From Cyclina sinensis (Eukaryota > Mollusca > Bivalvia > Venerida > Veneridae): 64,000 bases of DNA. This document shows positions 1 to 13,835 of this stretch, one piece after another. The DNA is taken from NCBI GenBank assembly GCA_012932295.1, contig JAAONU010000019.1:17741908-17805907 (forward strand). Reading direction: 5' to 3'. The notes below the pieces were generated by a model, which did no database searches, was not told the origin of the DNA, and was given only the letters and a program-made list of their open reading frames with translations. The translations under genes were made by a program, and so were the position numbers. Each line of letters starts with the position of its first letter. Position 1 is the first letter of the stretch.

Positions 1-240
1 TGAAACCAGAAACTAGTCAGCGAACGGGATAATTGGTGACCCAATTGATGTAAAATAAATAGTTAATAGTAATTGTTTAGGGGAGAGTTTTATTGTGTGC
101 ATTTCTAGTACCTGTACGATGAGGTTGCTTTTTCATGGCTGTTTTTGACCAAAATTTTTCCTTGGTCTTGTGAAACAACTGTGACTGATAATATAGAACA
201 TTCTAATGGTGTTTAAACATCATTTTCACTACTTTTACAG

Positions 241-381
241 CCTGTGGCAGATCAGCCATTTACATTTGAGATGGAGCTTGATGACTTACCAAAGGAACGT
301 CTGAAGGAAATGATCTATGAGGAAATAGAAGCATTAATGGAGAGAAATAAACAAGGTACGACAAAAACACGTGTTACTTAA
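241..381 (+). CDS. MAPK1: Terminal coding exon of an ERK-type MAP kinase (partial gene, 5' part outside window)
   Basis: After a 3' splice site (acttttacag, ending at 240) the open frame begins [15 protein letters not shown] and continues [17 protein letters not shown]. This closely matches the conserved C-terminal extension of ERK1/ERK2 (vertebrate form [25 protein letters not shown]). ERK is the cytosolic and nuclear Ser/Thr kinase at the end of the Ras-Raf-MEK cascade. This segment lies after kinase subdomain XI, in the L16 extension that packs on the N-lobe and adjoins the common-docking site. Read without splicing, the frame reaches TAA at 379-381 (tail ..[11 protein letters not shown]), giving a normal ERK length. 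A possible donor (aag|gtacga, after 355) would instead join a further exon outside what I can identify. The paralogue (MAPK1 or MAPK3) cannot be separated; invertebrates usually have one ERK1/2 gene. Confidence 0.85.
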   Translation, partial: PVADQPFTFEMELDDLPKERLKEMIYEEIEALMERNKQGTTKTRVT

Positions 382-921
382 CTTAAAAATGGACACGTGA
401 AAATTTATTGATGATACACTGCAAAAATATAATATTGGTTTATTCCCTATAAAAGATATTGAAGACATTAAATAATATATGTTCAAAAATCAATTCTTGA
501 GAGCTTATAGCCAATTTAATAAATTGTTATCCCCTACAAAATAGTGTAGGACAACTTTTATATAGACTGATATATATATGAAATAAATCAATCAGTCTTT
601 TGTTGTATTTTTGAATATTTCACTGGCAACTTTATATGGGGTAATGAATCTTTCAGTATTGTTCATATTTATTTCATGAAACTTTCTAAAAGTTGGTAAA
701 TGGAATGAAACCAAATCTGATATTAGTATTTCAATTACTGTTATCACTTACAGTGCCCTGAAAGAATGTAGGAATGTTATCTATAACAGAGAATAATGAG
801 AAGCTTTGAATTTTGTTAGATATGTTATTTACAAGAAATCAAGACCCTGTGAACATGCTTTCAGTCTTCAGATAAGGTATCATCGGCCATCTCAAGTACT
901 TTAATTTTGCTATGTGATTTT
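382..921. other. Non-coding; probable 3' UTR or downstream flank of the MAPK gene
   Basis: AT-rich sequence after the MAPK stop codon with no further exon I can support. The 3' UTR length cannot be fixed because several AATAAA-like signals occur over the next kilobases. Confidence 0.4.
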
Positions 922-2676
922 TAGCTCACCTGTCACGTAGTGACAGAGTGAGCTTTTCTGATCACCTTTTGTCCGTCGTCCGTCGTCCGTCCGTCCGTCC
1001 GTCCGTCAGTCCGTCCGTCCGTCCACAATTAGTTCGTTAACACTCTAGTGGTCACATTTTTGCCTCAATTGTCATGAAACTTGCACGGGATGTTTGTCTC
1101 ATTGATATCTCGGACGAGTTCGAACATGGGTTATCAGGGTTGGAAAACTAGGTCACAGAGCCCAAATATAGAAAAACCTTGTTAACACTCTAGAGGCTAC
1201 TTTTTCAGTCCAAATATCCTGGAAATTTGTCAGAAAGGTTCTATTGATGATTTCTAGCTCAAGTTCAAATATGGGTAATCTGGGTTCAAAAACTAGGTCA
1301 CGGAGCCCAAAAATAGAAAAATCTTGTTAACACTCTAGAGGTTACATTTTCAGCCCAAATAATCTGGAATTTTGTCAAAAAGGTTGTTTTGACAATTTCT
1401 AGGTCAGGTTCAAATATGGGTCATCTGGGGTCAAAAACTAGGTCACAGAGCCCAAATATGGAAAAACCTTGTTAACACTCTAGAGGTTACATTTTCAGCC
1501 CAAATAATCTGGAAATTTGTCAGAAAGGTTGCTTTGACAATTTCTAGGTCAAGTTTAAATATGGGTCATCTGGGGTCAAAAACTAGGTCACGGAGCCCAA
1601 ATATGGAAAAACCTTGTTAACACTCTAGAGGTTACATTTTCAGCCCAAATAATCTGGAAATTTGTCAGAAAAGTTGCCTTGAGGATTTCTAGATCAAGTT
1701 CGAATATGGGTCATCTGGAGTCACAAACTAGGTCACAGAGTCCAAATATGGAAAAACCTTGTTAACATTCTAAAGGTAGCAATTTCAGTCCAAATAACGT
1801 GGAAATTTGTCAGAAAGGTTCTATCGATGATTTCTAGCTTAGTTTTGAATATAGGTTTTCTGGGGTCAAAAACTAGGTCACAGAGCCCAAAAGTAGAAAA
1901 ACCTTGTTAATCCTCTAGAGGTTACATTTTTAGTCTAAATGTCCTTGAAATTTGTCAGAAAGATTGTTTCAAAGATTTCTAGCTCAGATTTGGATATGGG
2001 TTATCTGGGATCAAAAACTAGGTCACATGGTTCAAATATGTAAAAAACTTTTTAACACTCCTGAGGTTACATTTTCAGTCCAAATATCCTGGAAATTTGT
2101 CAGACAGGTTTTCTTGATGATTTCTAGCTCAAGTTGGAGTATGGGTCATCTTGGGTCAAAAACTAGGTCACAGAGCCCAAATATGGAAAAAAACTTGTTA
2201 ACACTCTAGAGGTAACATTTTAATTCCAAATAACCTGGAAATTTGTCAGAAAGCATAATTCTATGGTTTCTAGGTCAAATTTGAATATGGGTCATCTGAA
2301 GTCAAAACATTTAGGTCACAGAGCCCAAATATTGAAAAACTTTGTACACACTCTAGAGGCTACATTTTCAGTCCAAATGTCCTGGAAATTTGTCAGAAAG
2401 GTTGTTTTGATGATTTGTAGCTCAGATTTGGATATGGGTAATCTGGGGTCAAAAACTAGGTCATAGAGCCCAAATATGGAAAAAATCTTGTTAACACTCT
2501 AGAGATAACATTTTCAGTACAAATAACCTTGAAATTTGTCAAAGAGATTGTTTCAATAATTTCTAGGTCAAGTTTGAATATGGGCCATCTGGGGTCAAAT
2601 AACCAGGTCCATAGCAACTTTGTTTAAAGCAGTCATACTCAGGTGAGCGATACAGGGCCATCATGGCCCTCTTGTT
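922..2676 (+). mobile_element. Hairpin-headed element with 11 tandem ~145-bp units (pearl/Helitron-like)
   Basis: The head is an inverted repeat (agctcacctgtcac..gtgacagagtgagct, 923-954), followed by a (GTCC)n-rich stretch at 970-1023. Then come eleven units marked by gttaacactctagagg at 1036, 1181, 1326, 1471, 1616, 1761, 1906, 2051, 2197, 2344 and 2490, so the period is 145-147 bp. The tail ends in the hairpin agggccatcatggccct before cttgtta. A head, a tandem core of ~150 bp and a hairpin tail is the plan of the non-autonomous pearl-type elements of bivalves. Short open frames inside are by-products of the repeat. No transposase is present. Confidence 0.8.
970..1023 (+). repeat. (GTCC)n microsatellite
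   Basis: Mostly gtccgtcc units with a few gtcgtcc and gtcagtcc variants, inside the head of the tandem-core element. Confidence 0.9.
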
Positions 2677-4406
2677 ATATTTCAGCTGGCATATCTTAGA
2701 CAGGACTCTTGGTTATGCCATAGCAGCATGTGTATTGCAGTGTTCATCAGTGTCGACTAAAATCTCCATTGTATACATATCTCTCTGTGAATTATTTCTA
2801 GCCAGTGAAGTCTGACATTAGTCACAGCCAGTGAAGATTACCAATCTCTGCCTTCTAGATAAAACTGAACCCCTATGGTTCCTCCCAAAAAAACATCAAA
2901 AAAAGCATACTCAACATTTTGTTTATTTTATTTATGACAGGACATCAGACTTTCTAGTATAAATAGAGTGTTGGAAAAGAAAATGTCTAGATGTGCTTTG
3001 ATCATAGAGCCAAGGCATGTACAGGCATATACGCTGTACATATGTCTAACAATGCATTTTTTGAAATACTTCAATTTTGTTTTTTATATTCAGTTTGGGT
3101 ACGATAAAATCTATTGGTGTGGCAGGTTATAACAACCATCTTTGCTTAAAGTATTCATACAGTAATACAGGTGACTAAACTGTCCAGTCAAAATTTTAAG
3201 ATTTTTTTTTTTTATTCAAATGGTTGTACAGAATATTTGCTGTGAATACGTGGTATGTTTTAGGCAGATTGATTAAAGCTAATTCACAATTGTATTTAAA
3301 GGACTTAACCTACAGATTGAAATTTCTGTATATTTTCTAAGCTTCTATAAAACAATAATAAAAGGTTTTTTCTTTAAGTAGGGCTGCCTTTAAGATTTGT
3401 TACAGTTTGCATGAAAGAATTTTCAATATATTACAGGGTTGTTGTTCTTTTTTGTTCATTTGAAAAAAGAAAAAAAAATATTTTGGCAAAAATTCACAAT
3501 TGGGCATTATGAAAAATTCACTCTTGAAGACTGGCTCAAAATTAATAAGGTGTCACACTGTAAGTTATTTAAGATTATATGCTCAAAGCATTTATAAAAA
3601 GAGATTTAAAGTATGAACTTGTAATATTTCACATACATATGGCTGTTTGACAGTAATTAATTTCCTCATACTTCCTGTTCTATCTGAATGAAGCATTGGC
3701 TACCATGAGAACGTTTTCACAGGCTAAATTAAAAGTCCATTGCTATAATGTTATATGACAGAATCTGCTCATACGCTGTTGTTGATTTTTGTTTATTGAT
3801 GCTTTCATTTTTTTGATAGTACAATATATTTGTTTTTTCTTTGTAAAGTTTTCCATGTTGGATATACACGTCATGGAAAAACTTGAAATATATAATTCTA
3901 TATCAGTTGTTATTTAATGTATAGATGCTTTTTTTTATAACATTAACAATATTGCATTATTTACTATAGGAGGTGATCATATAGGGGAACTTGAAGAAAA
4001 AAAACTAAAAACTGTTTTATGGATATATGATACTCCTTATCATATGTGTATTGTTACAGTGTCCCTGTTGTTGTTGTGGTCTTTCTATTAGTATTGTTAA
4101 CCCCCGGTATGTCCACATTGTTCAACACATTGAGAATAAAGGAATAAGATGTTGTTACCTCCCTTTGAACATTAATTATTGAATGAGATATTTTTATTTT
4201 GTTTTAGATACTTATTCACTTGTAGTAAATAGTTAAATCATGTTAAGTAAAGTCTGAATGATTAAGAAGGGGCCAAGTGAGTGAGACCCCTTTTAAGCAT
4301 TAAGATTTTACTAAATACATGTATGATGAAACCTAATGGAATACAGTCCAGTTATTTCCTTTTTCAGATATGGTTATGTTTATTACAGATTTCCTGTAGA
4401 TGAAGC
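2677..4406. other. Non-coding interval, nothing recognised
   Basis: AT-rich sequence with homopolymer T runs and no convincing exon, RNA gene or repeat family. Confidence 0.4.
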
Positions 4407-4650
4407 TTAACCCTTTCATCCATATATACACCTTTATGGCTTGGTCGAAACAGTGTAGATCCAGATCAGCCAGCACATCCGTGCCATCTGATCAGGATCT
4501 ACACTGTTTGCCTTTTGATACATTAGGTTATTTCTGACCAAAAAGCGACCAGTGCAGATCCTGATCAGACAGCACGGATGTGCCGGCTGATCTGGATCTA
4601 CACTGGTCGCACATGCGTAAAAATGTGTATATATGGAGTAAAATGGTTAA
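4407..4650. mobile_element. TTAA-flanked MITE with two internal hairpins
   Basis: Bounded by ttaa at 4407-4410 and 4647-4650. The ends are inverted repeats: ttaaccctttcatccatata on the left, and the reverse complement of the right end reads ttaaccattttactccatat. Inside are two long palindromes, cagtgtagatccagatcagc (4452-4509 with its partner) and gcgaccagtgcagatcctga (4546-4610 with its partner), which share the same core. The TTAA target suggests mobilisation by a piggyBac-type transposase. It has no coding capacity. Confidence 0.8.
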
Positions 4651-5058
4651 ATAGACAATGCATAAATACCACATGATTGTGAAGTACAAAATGATTCACC
4701 ACTGTTCCTATATTCTAAGAATAAATTTAAAAATGCTGTCTCTTCCTCTGGATTAAGCGACATTTTTATGGGGTATCTGACACAGATATGTTCTTGTGTT
4801 AGAAAAGTTTTAATCAGTGAATTAACCTCTAAGTGCTTACCAATTGACTCAAATTTTGACCTTCTAGAGTTGTGCAATAAATTTAGAATGTTCCAAATCA
4901 AATAATTGAGTCTTGTTTAAAAACAATTGTATCTTCGTATTATCTCATGCTTGACTTAACTCAAAATACACTCTGCTTTAGTTTTGAGAAGATGGAATTT
5001 TCTGTGTAATATGAACTAATTTCTTTGAAGATACTATGTGATGGATTCTGTGTTTCTC

Positions 5059-5269
5059 TTAACCCTTATCCTGCTGGAGGCAACTGACTGCCTTTGTGAC
5101 CAGTGCAGACCAAGATCTGCCTGCAAATCTGTGCAGTCTTATCATGGTCTGCACTTTTCACTATTCAGTCATTAAATTTTCAGCAAGCACCTCCATAAAC
5201 AGTTAATGATTCTGTCTATATTGCAGGATGGACAAATCCATTTTAGATATTTAGTGTGGTAAGGGTTAA
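5059..5269. mobile_element. TTAA-flanked MITE, second family, copy 1
   Basis: Bounded by ttaa at 5059-5062 and 5266-5269. The termini ttaacccttatcctgctgga and (reverse complement of the right end) ttaacccttaccacactaaa are imperfect inverted repeats. The right half closely matches a second copy at 32814-33015, including ttttca.caagca and gatggacaaatccattt. Confidence 0.8.
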
Positions 5270-8200
5270 GTGAGTGTTCTGTTAGATCTCTGATACAAGC
5301 ATGTGTTTACTGTCTTGTTTATTGTATAGCTTCAGACTGGACTAAGAGATTGATATCTTTATATATTGATGTCTGTCATTAAACAAATATTGTACATACT
5401 CTTATACAAATGTTATAGTTGTATGCTCACACACAGGCAAAAGGTGAAGGTCATCCAGTATGTGCTTAAAAGATAAAAGGTCAAGGGTCTTCTGAATGTA
5501 CCCATTAGACAAAACATTTACAGAAATTGTAGGTTAAGGATAAAGAACGGGCATCTTAGACCTCAAAAAAATATCATAGTAGAATCATGTCCCATATAAA
5601 AGTGAAAGTCTCAAAGATAGGCTGGTATTGTTAACAAGGGTCAAAATTCTGAGACAAAAGGGGTCACGAGATAGCTTGGTTAGAATGAAGTAGCATTTAT
5701 TTAGACACTGAAGCCTTTTACTCTTGCCTGTCTGTAAGTATGTTGTGTATCTCATATATGTAGGGCTTTACATGTCTTTTTTGCCTTACTTCATGATCTC
5801 CAGTGTATCATGTTTAACCTCTCCTTCGTACGACCTCATTTTTTTACTGCGGTCTTATTATAATGGTAGCTTATGATAGTTACTAGTCATTTGGACATTT
5901 AGGTAATTCATACTACTGAAAGTAATTTAGAAACTATTACACTTACCATGATTTGAATGAGTTATTTGAACACTTCTGGATGGTTCACTATCTGAGTGTT
6001 AACATTTCGACTAGCAGTGCATACAGGATTTGAAGAACATGTCAACCTTTTGTACTGGTATTGTCACAAACGTTTTTGGATCATTTTATGACACAAGTGA
6101 TATAATGGATGTAAATCATTCATAAAACGTATACGTATTCAGACGTATTGTGGTAGAGAAAGTGTATACACTGAGGGATTGCCAAGTTTGGCTTATCAGC
6201 TATTAACTTCCTGGGGTTTTTTATAGCATTTTCCAACTTGCCGTTCATAATTGAAAGAAAATTAAACAAATTGAACGTATTTTACTTTCTATTAGGGAAA
6301 AGAAAGAACTGTGATAAAAGAAAACAGATTTCGGGGTTCAAGTCATTATTGCGGTTTATATGCTTGTATTTGTAATCTTCACCAGCATCATACACGGGTG
6401 TTTCTTTATTCTCTTTGATCTGTTAATACATCATTAATTGAATTTGTTAACCACATAGCAGTAACCAGAAGTAAAACTACAACACTATAGTTTTATCATT
6501 AGTGAGTTAATATGTGCTAATATTACTTTAAAAGTGCTGACTCTTTATAATATTGTTTAGTGTTTATTAATTACTACCCCTATTTAAGGTATGTTTGTTC
6601 TTATTATGTTACAAATTGAAGGAAGTCTTTTTATTTTTCTATTGTTTTATAGAGTTGTTTTTTCCTATACTTGCCGTAAAATTGACACACAAAATTTTAC
6701 AGTTTAAATGACTTTCAAGACTTTCAAGGAGATACGAATTTGTATTTTATTATTTGAATAATGCTAGAAGATTCTTTTGGGTACTTTAACAGAAAGTAAC
6801 TTTAAGTTACAAGTTTTGATGTATTGACTTTTGTCCTACAGCAAGGGACAGTTTCAGATGTATGGTACCTGTCCTCTTAGACAAGCTGGTGTTGATTTCA
6901 GCAGTTCTGTGACGCCAGTTAGTGACTGAAGGGTTGCATTTATATCTGTTTTTTTTTTTGTATGTCCTGTACTTGTGTCTGTTAATGGCCAATTTTCAGT
7001 ATTTGATATCATTGAAAATATGGAAATTTATATATGAAAAAAAGTAATTTCATCACATTATAGGATATGGTCAGAAGGGTGTTTTATTTTTCAAGAAAAT
7101 ACCTTATATACTCTGTCTTATATATACATGCTAGAAAATAGCTCTGCTATTACCTGTGTAACATTATCTGGTTTCTTGACCGAAAGGCGATTTTGGTAAA
7201 CAAACTAACTGTGAGAAATAGAAAAATGTTGGGGTTTTTTGGTTTTACCTGTATTGTTAACAGATGAAGTCTTTGATAAAAAATATGCTGGACTGAAGGC
7301 AGCATTGTTAAGATGATCTACAGTTAGCTGAAATATTAAGGCGAACGCTTCATGTTGAAATTTACAGAAAGTTCTGAACATGGCTAAGATGTTCAGAAAC
7401 TTTGTGAAGTTATGGTGATACAGATAATGCAATGTGAAGAAATCTATTCAGGTGATTACTTCTGTGTTTGTTTCCATATTGAGGTCAAATTTTGGAAACT
7501 TGCCATTGACAGAGTTGTTGGCCCTTTATTAAAATAGTGTTCAGTCTTGTTAATTCAGTGAAGTTTTCTTTGATAGACATACTTTAAGACATTTGTTGAA
7601 TATTTATGTACATAAGTATAGTATTTAGCATTATACATGTTAAACTGCTTTTTTCGTAAGTGTATTCTATAATTTAGATAAATATCAGCTATATGAAGGT
7701 GAAACGTGTCTTAGTATTTAAGCTTTCGTAAAAGTGTTTTATAAACATATCTTGTTTTGGAGATATTTATTTGCTATCATTTTTTATGTGAAACCAGTCA
7801 AACAAAGTTAACATCAACATATAAGGCTTACTTCGAAGGTAAATGGCTTTCTGCTACACTGTCCTCTTACTTGCCAGTGTCAAGGTCATGTTTTCTTGAA
7901 AGCAAAGGTATCATTTATTCAGCAGTTAATTGATATATACCAGGTAGTTTCATTAAGTGGTTTCCTCTTAGTAACAAAATTTAGTTATACATATCCTTGG
8001 TCAATATTTTGTTATTATAGAAAATTCTTTGGATAATAGAAAATTCTTGGACTTTGTGATGAAAATTTATAGAATCCCTTTAAGTTAGATTTTATGAAAG
8101 TTTAGAAAGTTGCTTTTCCATCTATGTTTATAGAGTAGTTAGATTTCCTGATGTTAATGTGTGGCTGTATTTTTTTCTACTGTAATAGTATATATTGTGA

Positions 8201-11200
8201 GTATAACAAGAGCATTCCAGAGTTACACAAAAAAAATGTCTAAATGATTCGGTTTCAACTTTCCTTCTGTTTGTTCGTAGCAACTGGAAGTGTCAGATGA
8301 TACATTTTTGTGGTGGTTTAATTTTTGTGTGTTTCATACCAAGAACAAAGCATCTGTTCAAGAACCTCAGTGATAAAGTAGTTAAATCTTTCTGATATAG
8401 AATACAATATGTGGGTAGTAATGATCCTCAAAAATACTGCTACTTTTATCAAGTATAAATCATTAGAATTTTGATCAATATTTTTGCATTCTGCACTTAT
8501 ACAGATGGATGAAACAGATGTAGATTTACTGTTAATCCACTGATCTTTAGTTTGGTTGTTATTGGGTGTTTCATGGGGATTTTTTGTCACCTAGAGGGGG
8601 ATGTTAGTCTATAATAGCTTTCATAATAAATCAAAAAAAGTCACTGTAACAAATAATAGAATCTAGAAGAACCCAGGTAAGATTGTCAACAACGAAAAAA
8701 AAATTTCTGTGAATTAATGTTTGTTTATTGTCTTCCAGTAAGGGTTCTTGGTCTTAAAGTTCGTGAACTGAACTATTTGAAATATGAATCAAATATTGCG
8801 GAGAGATTTTAGCCATTCAGACGGCAGAGAAATTTCTGCAAACTTTCACTGACTCACTTTGTTTTGAAAATTATCTAAAGTTGTGTTTTTCCATGTTAAT
8901 TTGATATAAAGTTTTTCGCTACTTAAGTCATTCCTTTACTTATTTAACCCAGTGATTTCATTCTGTCTGTCTGTCTGTCTTTGCTCACTACAAATTTGTC
9001 TTGGTTACCTCCCTTTGTGTGGAGATAGTCAGCAGTTCTGACATTGTTACTTCCCTTGAGGTGTTAATCGGTATAGCAATGACTTTTGTTCTCAGTAACT
9101 AATTCTTTAGTCATCTTAGCTGGTAAGGTTTTTTCAGTTACCAGTTTGTTATCTCCTACGTTATTTGCCAGATTTAGTGAAATGTGTAGCTCTTAATAAG
9201 TACTGAATACTGCATACAAGGAAAAAAAAATCATTAAATATGAATTTTGAAGTGTCGAAATGCTTGAAAAGAAAAAAAACAACAATTCAAGTCATTTCCT
9301 ACTTACATAAAAGTATGACACATTAGACTTTAGTATTCCATTCAGCTAGACAGGCTGTGATGTTAGTATGGGCAGTATAGAGTTCTGTTTTTCGCTCTTT
9401 AAAAAGTAAGGTACCCTCTGACTTATACAACACATCTAGTTGAAAAGCCTTTTTTTTTTTCATTTGCACAGTGGCTGATTACTTTTGTCACCATAAATAA
9501 GGTAAACTGCATGTGTATTGTCACATTAACTGTTTTTGTAAATCAAGGGATCAGTTTATGACGATTGGTATCTCCTTATATGAGCTGCAGTTACAATAGT
9601 TTTGCACATGAATGATTGAGCTAATCTATTCAAGCAGCAGGAAGTGCTATTCACTATGTTGTAATACAAGTATACCATTATTTATGTATTATAGTAAACT
9701 GTGCTGAGCACAGGTTTCTTTTTTCTATCATTTATCACTGCTCTTTCATTTCTTCTGTAAGGTTACACACTGTTGCCTCTGCGTTTAATGGATTTATTAA
9801 ACGCTACATTCAATTCAGTACTCACTTACACTTTTTTTATAATTGTTTGAAACAAGTCAGGTGGTGAAGCACTATTGATACAAGAACCAAACAGTTATTA
9901 TGGAACTAACTGAAAACTAGCATTTCTTAATGTTTTTTTTAAAATAGTTCATTATTTGTATCATCTAAATTTGCTTTATACTTGCATTATCTCTAATTTC
10001 TTATCTGATAGGATATACATGTAGTAATTAAATGATCCTAGGCAACTGGAATGGAACCATTGGTGCATGTGAGCCTATACAGTCTCAAAACAGCCTGGCT
10101 GGCTAATGCAAGTGTCCAACAGAACGATATTATACAATATTATCTCACTATCCTGCAAGACCTTTTAGTGGAAAGCCAAAAACTCACAGCTGTGTAAAGG
10201 TCTGAGCACCTAGAGGTTATTTAGTCGTAGCAAACAAGTCTGGTTCCTTGTATCTTTCAGTCATTACAAATTAGAAATTAAGTCATATTTTATTAATGAA
10301 ATTAGATTTTTCAGTTAACTTTACTTACTGTGTGAAAGACTTGTTTTACCTTTTTTTGGTGTCAGAATTAATAACATAATTAGGCAACCTATATAATGTA
10401 GAGATTAATGTGTATATTGTAATATGATATATGAATAAGAAGGTCATTTTAGAAATGGTAATTATGAATAAATGTCTTGATAAGTTATCCAGGACACGTG
10501 GTTTATTCAGTTAGGATACGGTTTTAGAACAAAGTATTTAGCATTTGAAACATCTAGTTTGAATAAAAATACTTTCGGTCTCTATTCAGAAAAAAATACA
10601 GTTACATAATTTATGAAGCAGAGAGTTTTATTGTTTTGGCTGCAGTGTTGTATGTGAAGTAACTTATATCTTTAAAGAAAGTGTTCTGTATTGCCATGCC
10701 TTCTCATTTCTTGACATTATTGTATAAATGTTTTATAACACAGTCGGCTTTGTTCTTTATTCTTTCCTGTGATCCATCTGTTAGCAGAAAAGCCTATCCA
10801 ATTAATTTTGAGACTTAATGTGTGCTTATTCACGGCAGTGACCTGTGTTTAGTCTATGACTGAAACAAGGTACAAAACCTCAGAATAGAAATAACATGTC
10901 TGAAACCAGTTATCCCTGGTAGTTACTAAGTTTTAAGTCTAAGTCAAGGTTATTAGATTACAGGTATTGTGTAATCTGATGCCATTTCTTTTATTGCTTC
11001 CTATAAAAATCATAGCAGTGAGGTTTTACAATCGGATGTGCACGAATGAAGCGCAGGATCACAAGGTCAAGGAGACTGTTACTTAATATAGAAATGATGA
11101 AACTTACTGAAAGTCATGCTGACATGGGTTAAATGATAGAGATGCTATTAAAGCTTAGGTTATTTAGAGGTATAGGGCACGGAAAAACTTGAGAGTTTAG

Positions 11201-11884
11201 TTACAGCATGTAGACAAAAGTTTTCCTTTCGAGCGTCACGCCAGCTTTATCTCATGTAAAGTACAGCAGATGACTTCACAACTCATCAAAATTTTAGACG
11301 TCTCAAGGGAGAGGTCAATCCCACAACCCACAGCTCAAGCCCACAACCCACATGTCAATTCTGTGTTCATCCAATAGAAACTCTTCGCTGCCAAAAATTA
11401 GAGTGGATCGAAAATGGGCGTGCAACAACTTTTTAGGTAGAAAAAACTATGTGCTGGTCTAGAAAATTATTAGATTGTTAGCATGTACCTTTTCTGAAAC
11501 CTAAATGAAATCGTTGCGTGATTAGTATTTAAATGCGATATGTAAACATTATTCGTGAAAAACATGGGGCTCGTGAAGAGACTTCGTGTAGTTCTATCAT
11601 TTGATTCACAGTTTGTTTTGGAAAAAAATACTACATGCATACCATATTAAACACTGTTTTTAATGGCTTCAATGTGTATAATCTTCATATGCTGTACGGG
11701 CAAGGTGACTCACCTGTCTGATCACTTGTGAAGGTACTTGTTTTGGCAAAGTGAGTCTTATCAGAGAATCCAGCTGATTACTTATCTCACAACAACAGAA
11801 ACAGAGTTAAAGTGACACAGATAATTGTCAAGTATTAAACATACTGTGTGGTAGTATGGTAATGTATTTCATTATCTCATAGCC

Positions 11885-11995
11885 AAGGTGGCGTTTTTCT
11901 GCCGTAAGATAACCAGTTTAAAGTTCGCAAACACTTCCGTGCTAGTTACATTAAAATTCGCGGATAACTAACTTGCTAGCCGACAAATGTTGTAA
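11885..11995. mobile_element. Terminal part of a MITE related to the one at 59.2-59.5 kb
   Basis: Contains tttctgccgtaagataacc followed by gtttaaagttcgcaaacac, as in the element at 59196-59520. The opposite end was not located with confidence. Confidence 0.5.
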
Positions 11996-12149
11996 TAAAT
12001 AGAAAACTTCCAACTGATTCATCTCGTAAATAAGAGATAATTATTTGGAAGTAACGAGATACTAAGTCGTAATCACGAGACAAAATTAATTAGACAGTTT
12101 TATTTATATACGCATTTTTTTACAGATGCGATTTGTTATATTTATTACC

Positions 12150-12173
12150 TTATTTTTTTTTTTTTTTTTTTTT
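12150..12173 (+). repeat. Poly-T tract
   Basis: Homopolymer run of more than 20 T after cttattt; no other feature is attached. Confidence 0.8.
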
Positions 12174-13781
12174 GAGTAAGACTTGTTATCTATTAATTTT
12201 GTTTGATAATATAAATCTAGTTATCAAGTTTCTATATTCTTGTATTACGAACATAATTTTTGTACTCCATGACCTGGAAACTTAGTGTATCTGAAATTCA
12301 GAGAATGCATAGAATATTTATAAACGGTTGTGAAAAAGAGGGAAAACACTTTCTGACAATGAAAAATCCTGTATCAGGCTCTATGATACCGTTTCCAGTA
12401 GAGGCAGCAAGATGTTTACATTTGTCTCGGAGAACATAAGTTGAGACATCATTGAGATATATAATTGATTGATTGATCGATGCATTCATTCATTCATTTG
12501 AACTGACATTTTTTTCTACATACTGCAGTAGTCAAGTCAGAGACAAATGCCCATTCGAACTAAATGTTCACGGAGAAATTTGCCTCGCCGGGGTTCGGAC
12601 AAGTACCTCTTGCCTCCGCCAAATATTGTGATCCGATGTTGGCGGATTATGAATTTAAAGAATGTGTGCACTCGAGCAAAAAAAATAATTATATAAATAT
12701 ACTCGTCTTCTGTACAATTTTTCAGATAAGTAAGAACTCAATATGTATAAAGATGAACCTTTAAGATGTTAGAAAGCTATTAAGAACTTTAGTTTAAGGG
12801 CCAGTGTTCTTATAATATCTTTTATATTTTAAAACTTAAAATATGGAAGGTAACGAGTACCAATTTCAATACTCAAATACGCGGTCTTTCTTCCAATCGA
12901 GTACTCGGTTACTCGAACTATTTCATAAGAATTCTTCTAGCAAATTTGCCACACTTGTATACATGGCTCATGGTTTCTAATTTGAAAGGGACCGAGATGA
13001 ATATTTCATATATAAATATCTTCATTATAAAATGTTGAATACAGTCTGTATATATAGTAATCTCGAATAATTGTGCCATTTATTATGAGACATTTACCTC
13101 GTTATTTCGAAGTTAATATCCGTTATTCCTAGAAATTCAGATCGTTCTTAGAGTTACTAACGTAATTACGAGACAAATCACTTCAAGAGTCATGTTTTCA
13201 TGTTACACTATTCAGCTTTTGCACCAATTAGTAATGTTCGCGAAAATATTTACCGTGAGTTAAGCATCTTAAAGGTATATACCTTAAAATTTAACGAAGT
13301 AACACACTGAAAACGGACATAGTGTGCCGGACTTCTTTTGCCTAATTTGTTGTCTTAACAGGAAATTGCCATATTGAAATAAACCGAAATCCATGGGGTG
13401 ATACCTCGTTCGAGAAGGCGTTACAGGGAAGTTAAGTGGTCATGCTGAGAAAAAATGAACGAATTTGTTTCTCGTGTTGTTTTTTTAAATTTTCCAGAAA
13501 TCGGCGAGGGCGACGTCTTCAGAAGCTAACAGAAAAAAGAGTTCAGCTTGTAACTACACTGAAATACTGTATCATTTTATGTAGCTGTGTTTAACCAATC
13601 AGCTATCTACTGTGTAATAAAAACGAAAGTGTTTACGAAACTGAATTCGTTATCTTACGGAAAACATATGCCAGCACAGATATGTAACTGCTTGTGTATA
13701 AAACATCTTTCAGTCAAAGTGTAGAATGAATCGAATTTGTATGTACCAGTTACGGATATAGAATGAAACACGGTATGGATT

Positions 13782-13835
13782 ATGTCGATGGAAGTGTGGA
13801 GTATCGCTGTGGCTTTTGCATCCTTTATGGCACAG
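13782..13835 (+). CDS. Transporter exon 1 (start, TM1)
   Basis: Encodes MSMEVWSIAVAFASFMAQ and ends in phase 0 at cacag|gtaca. An in-frame TGA at 13764-13766 limits the frame upstream. Confidence 0.65.

Larger units (their letters stand above)
5270..13781. other. Long non-coding interval between the MAPK exon and the transporter gene
   Basis: About 8.5 kb without a recognisable exon. It contains a short (TGTC)n tract near 8966, a poly-T tract near 12150-12173 and a duplicated cccacaacccaca near 11320-11352. From about 11.9 to 13.3 kb there is MITE-like sequence. The last part may contain the transporter's promoter and 5' UTR. Confidence 0.45.

Noticed and set aside
1952..2466. Two short + strand open frames
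   Set aside because: They fall inside the 145-bp tandem core, and the peptides merely repeat the unit.
12564..12764. 66-codon + strand frame with balanced composition at its start
   Set aside because: No family resemblance and no convincing splice sites or neighbours; too little to call a gene.
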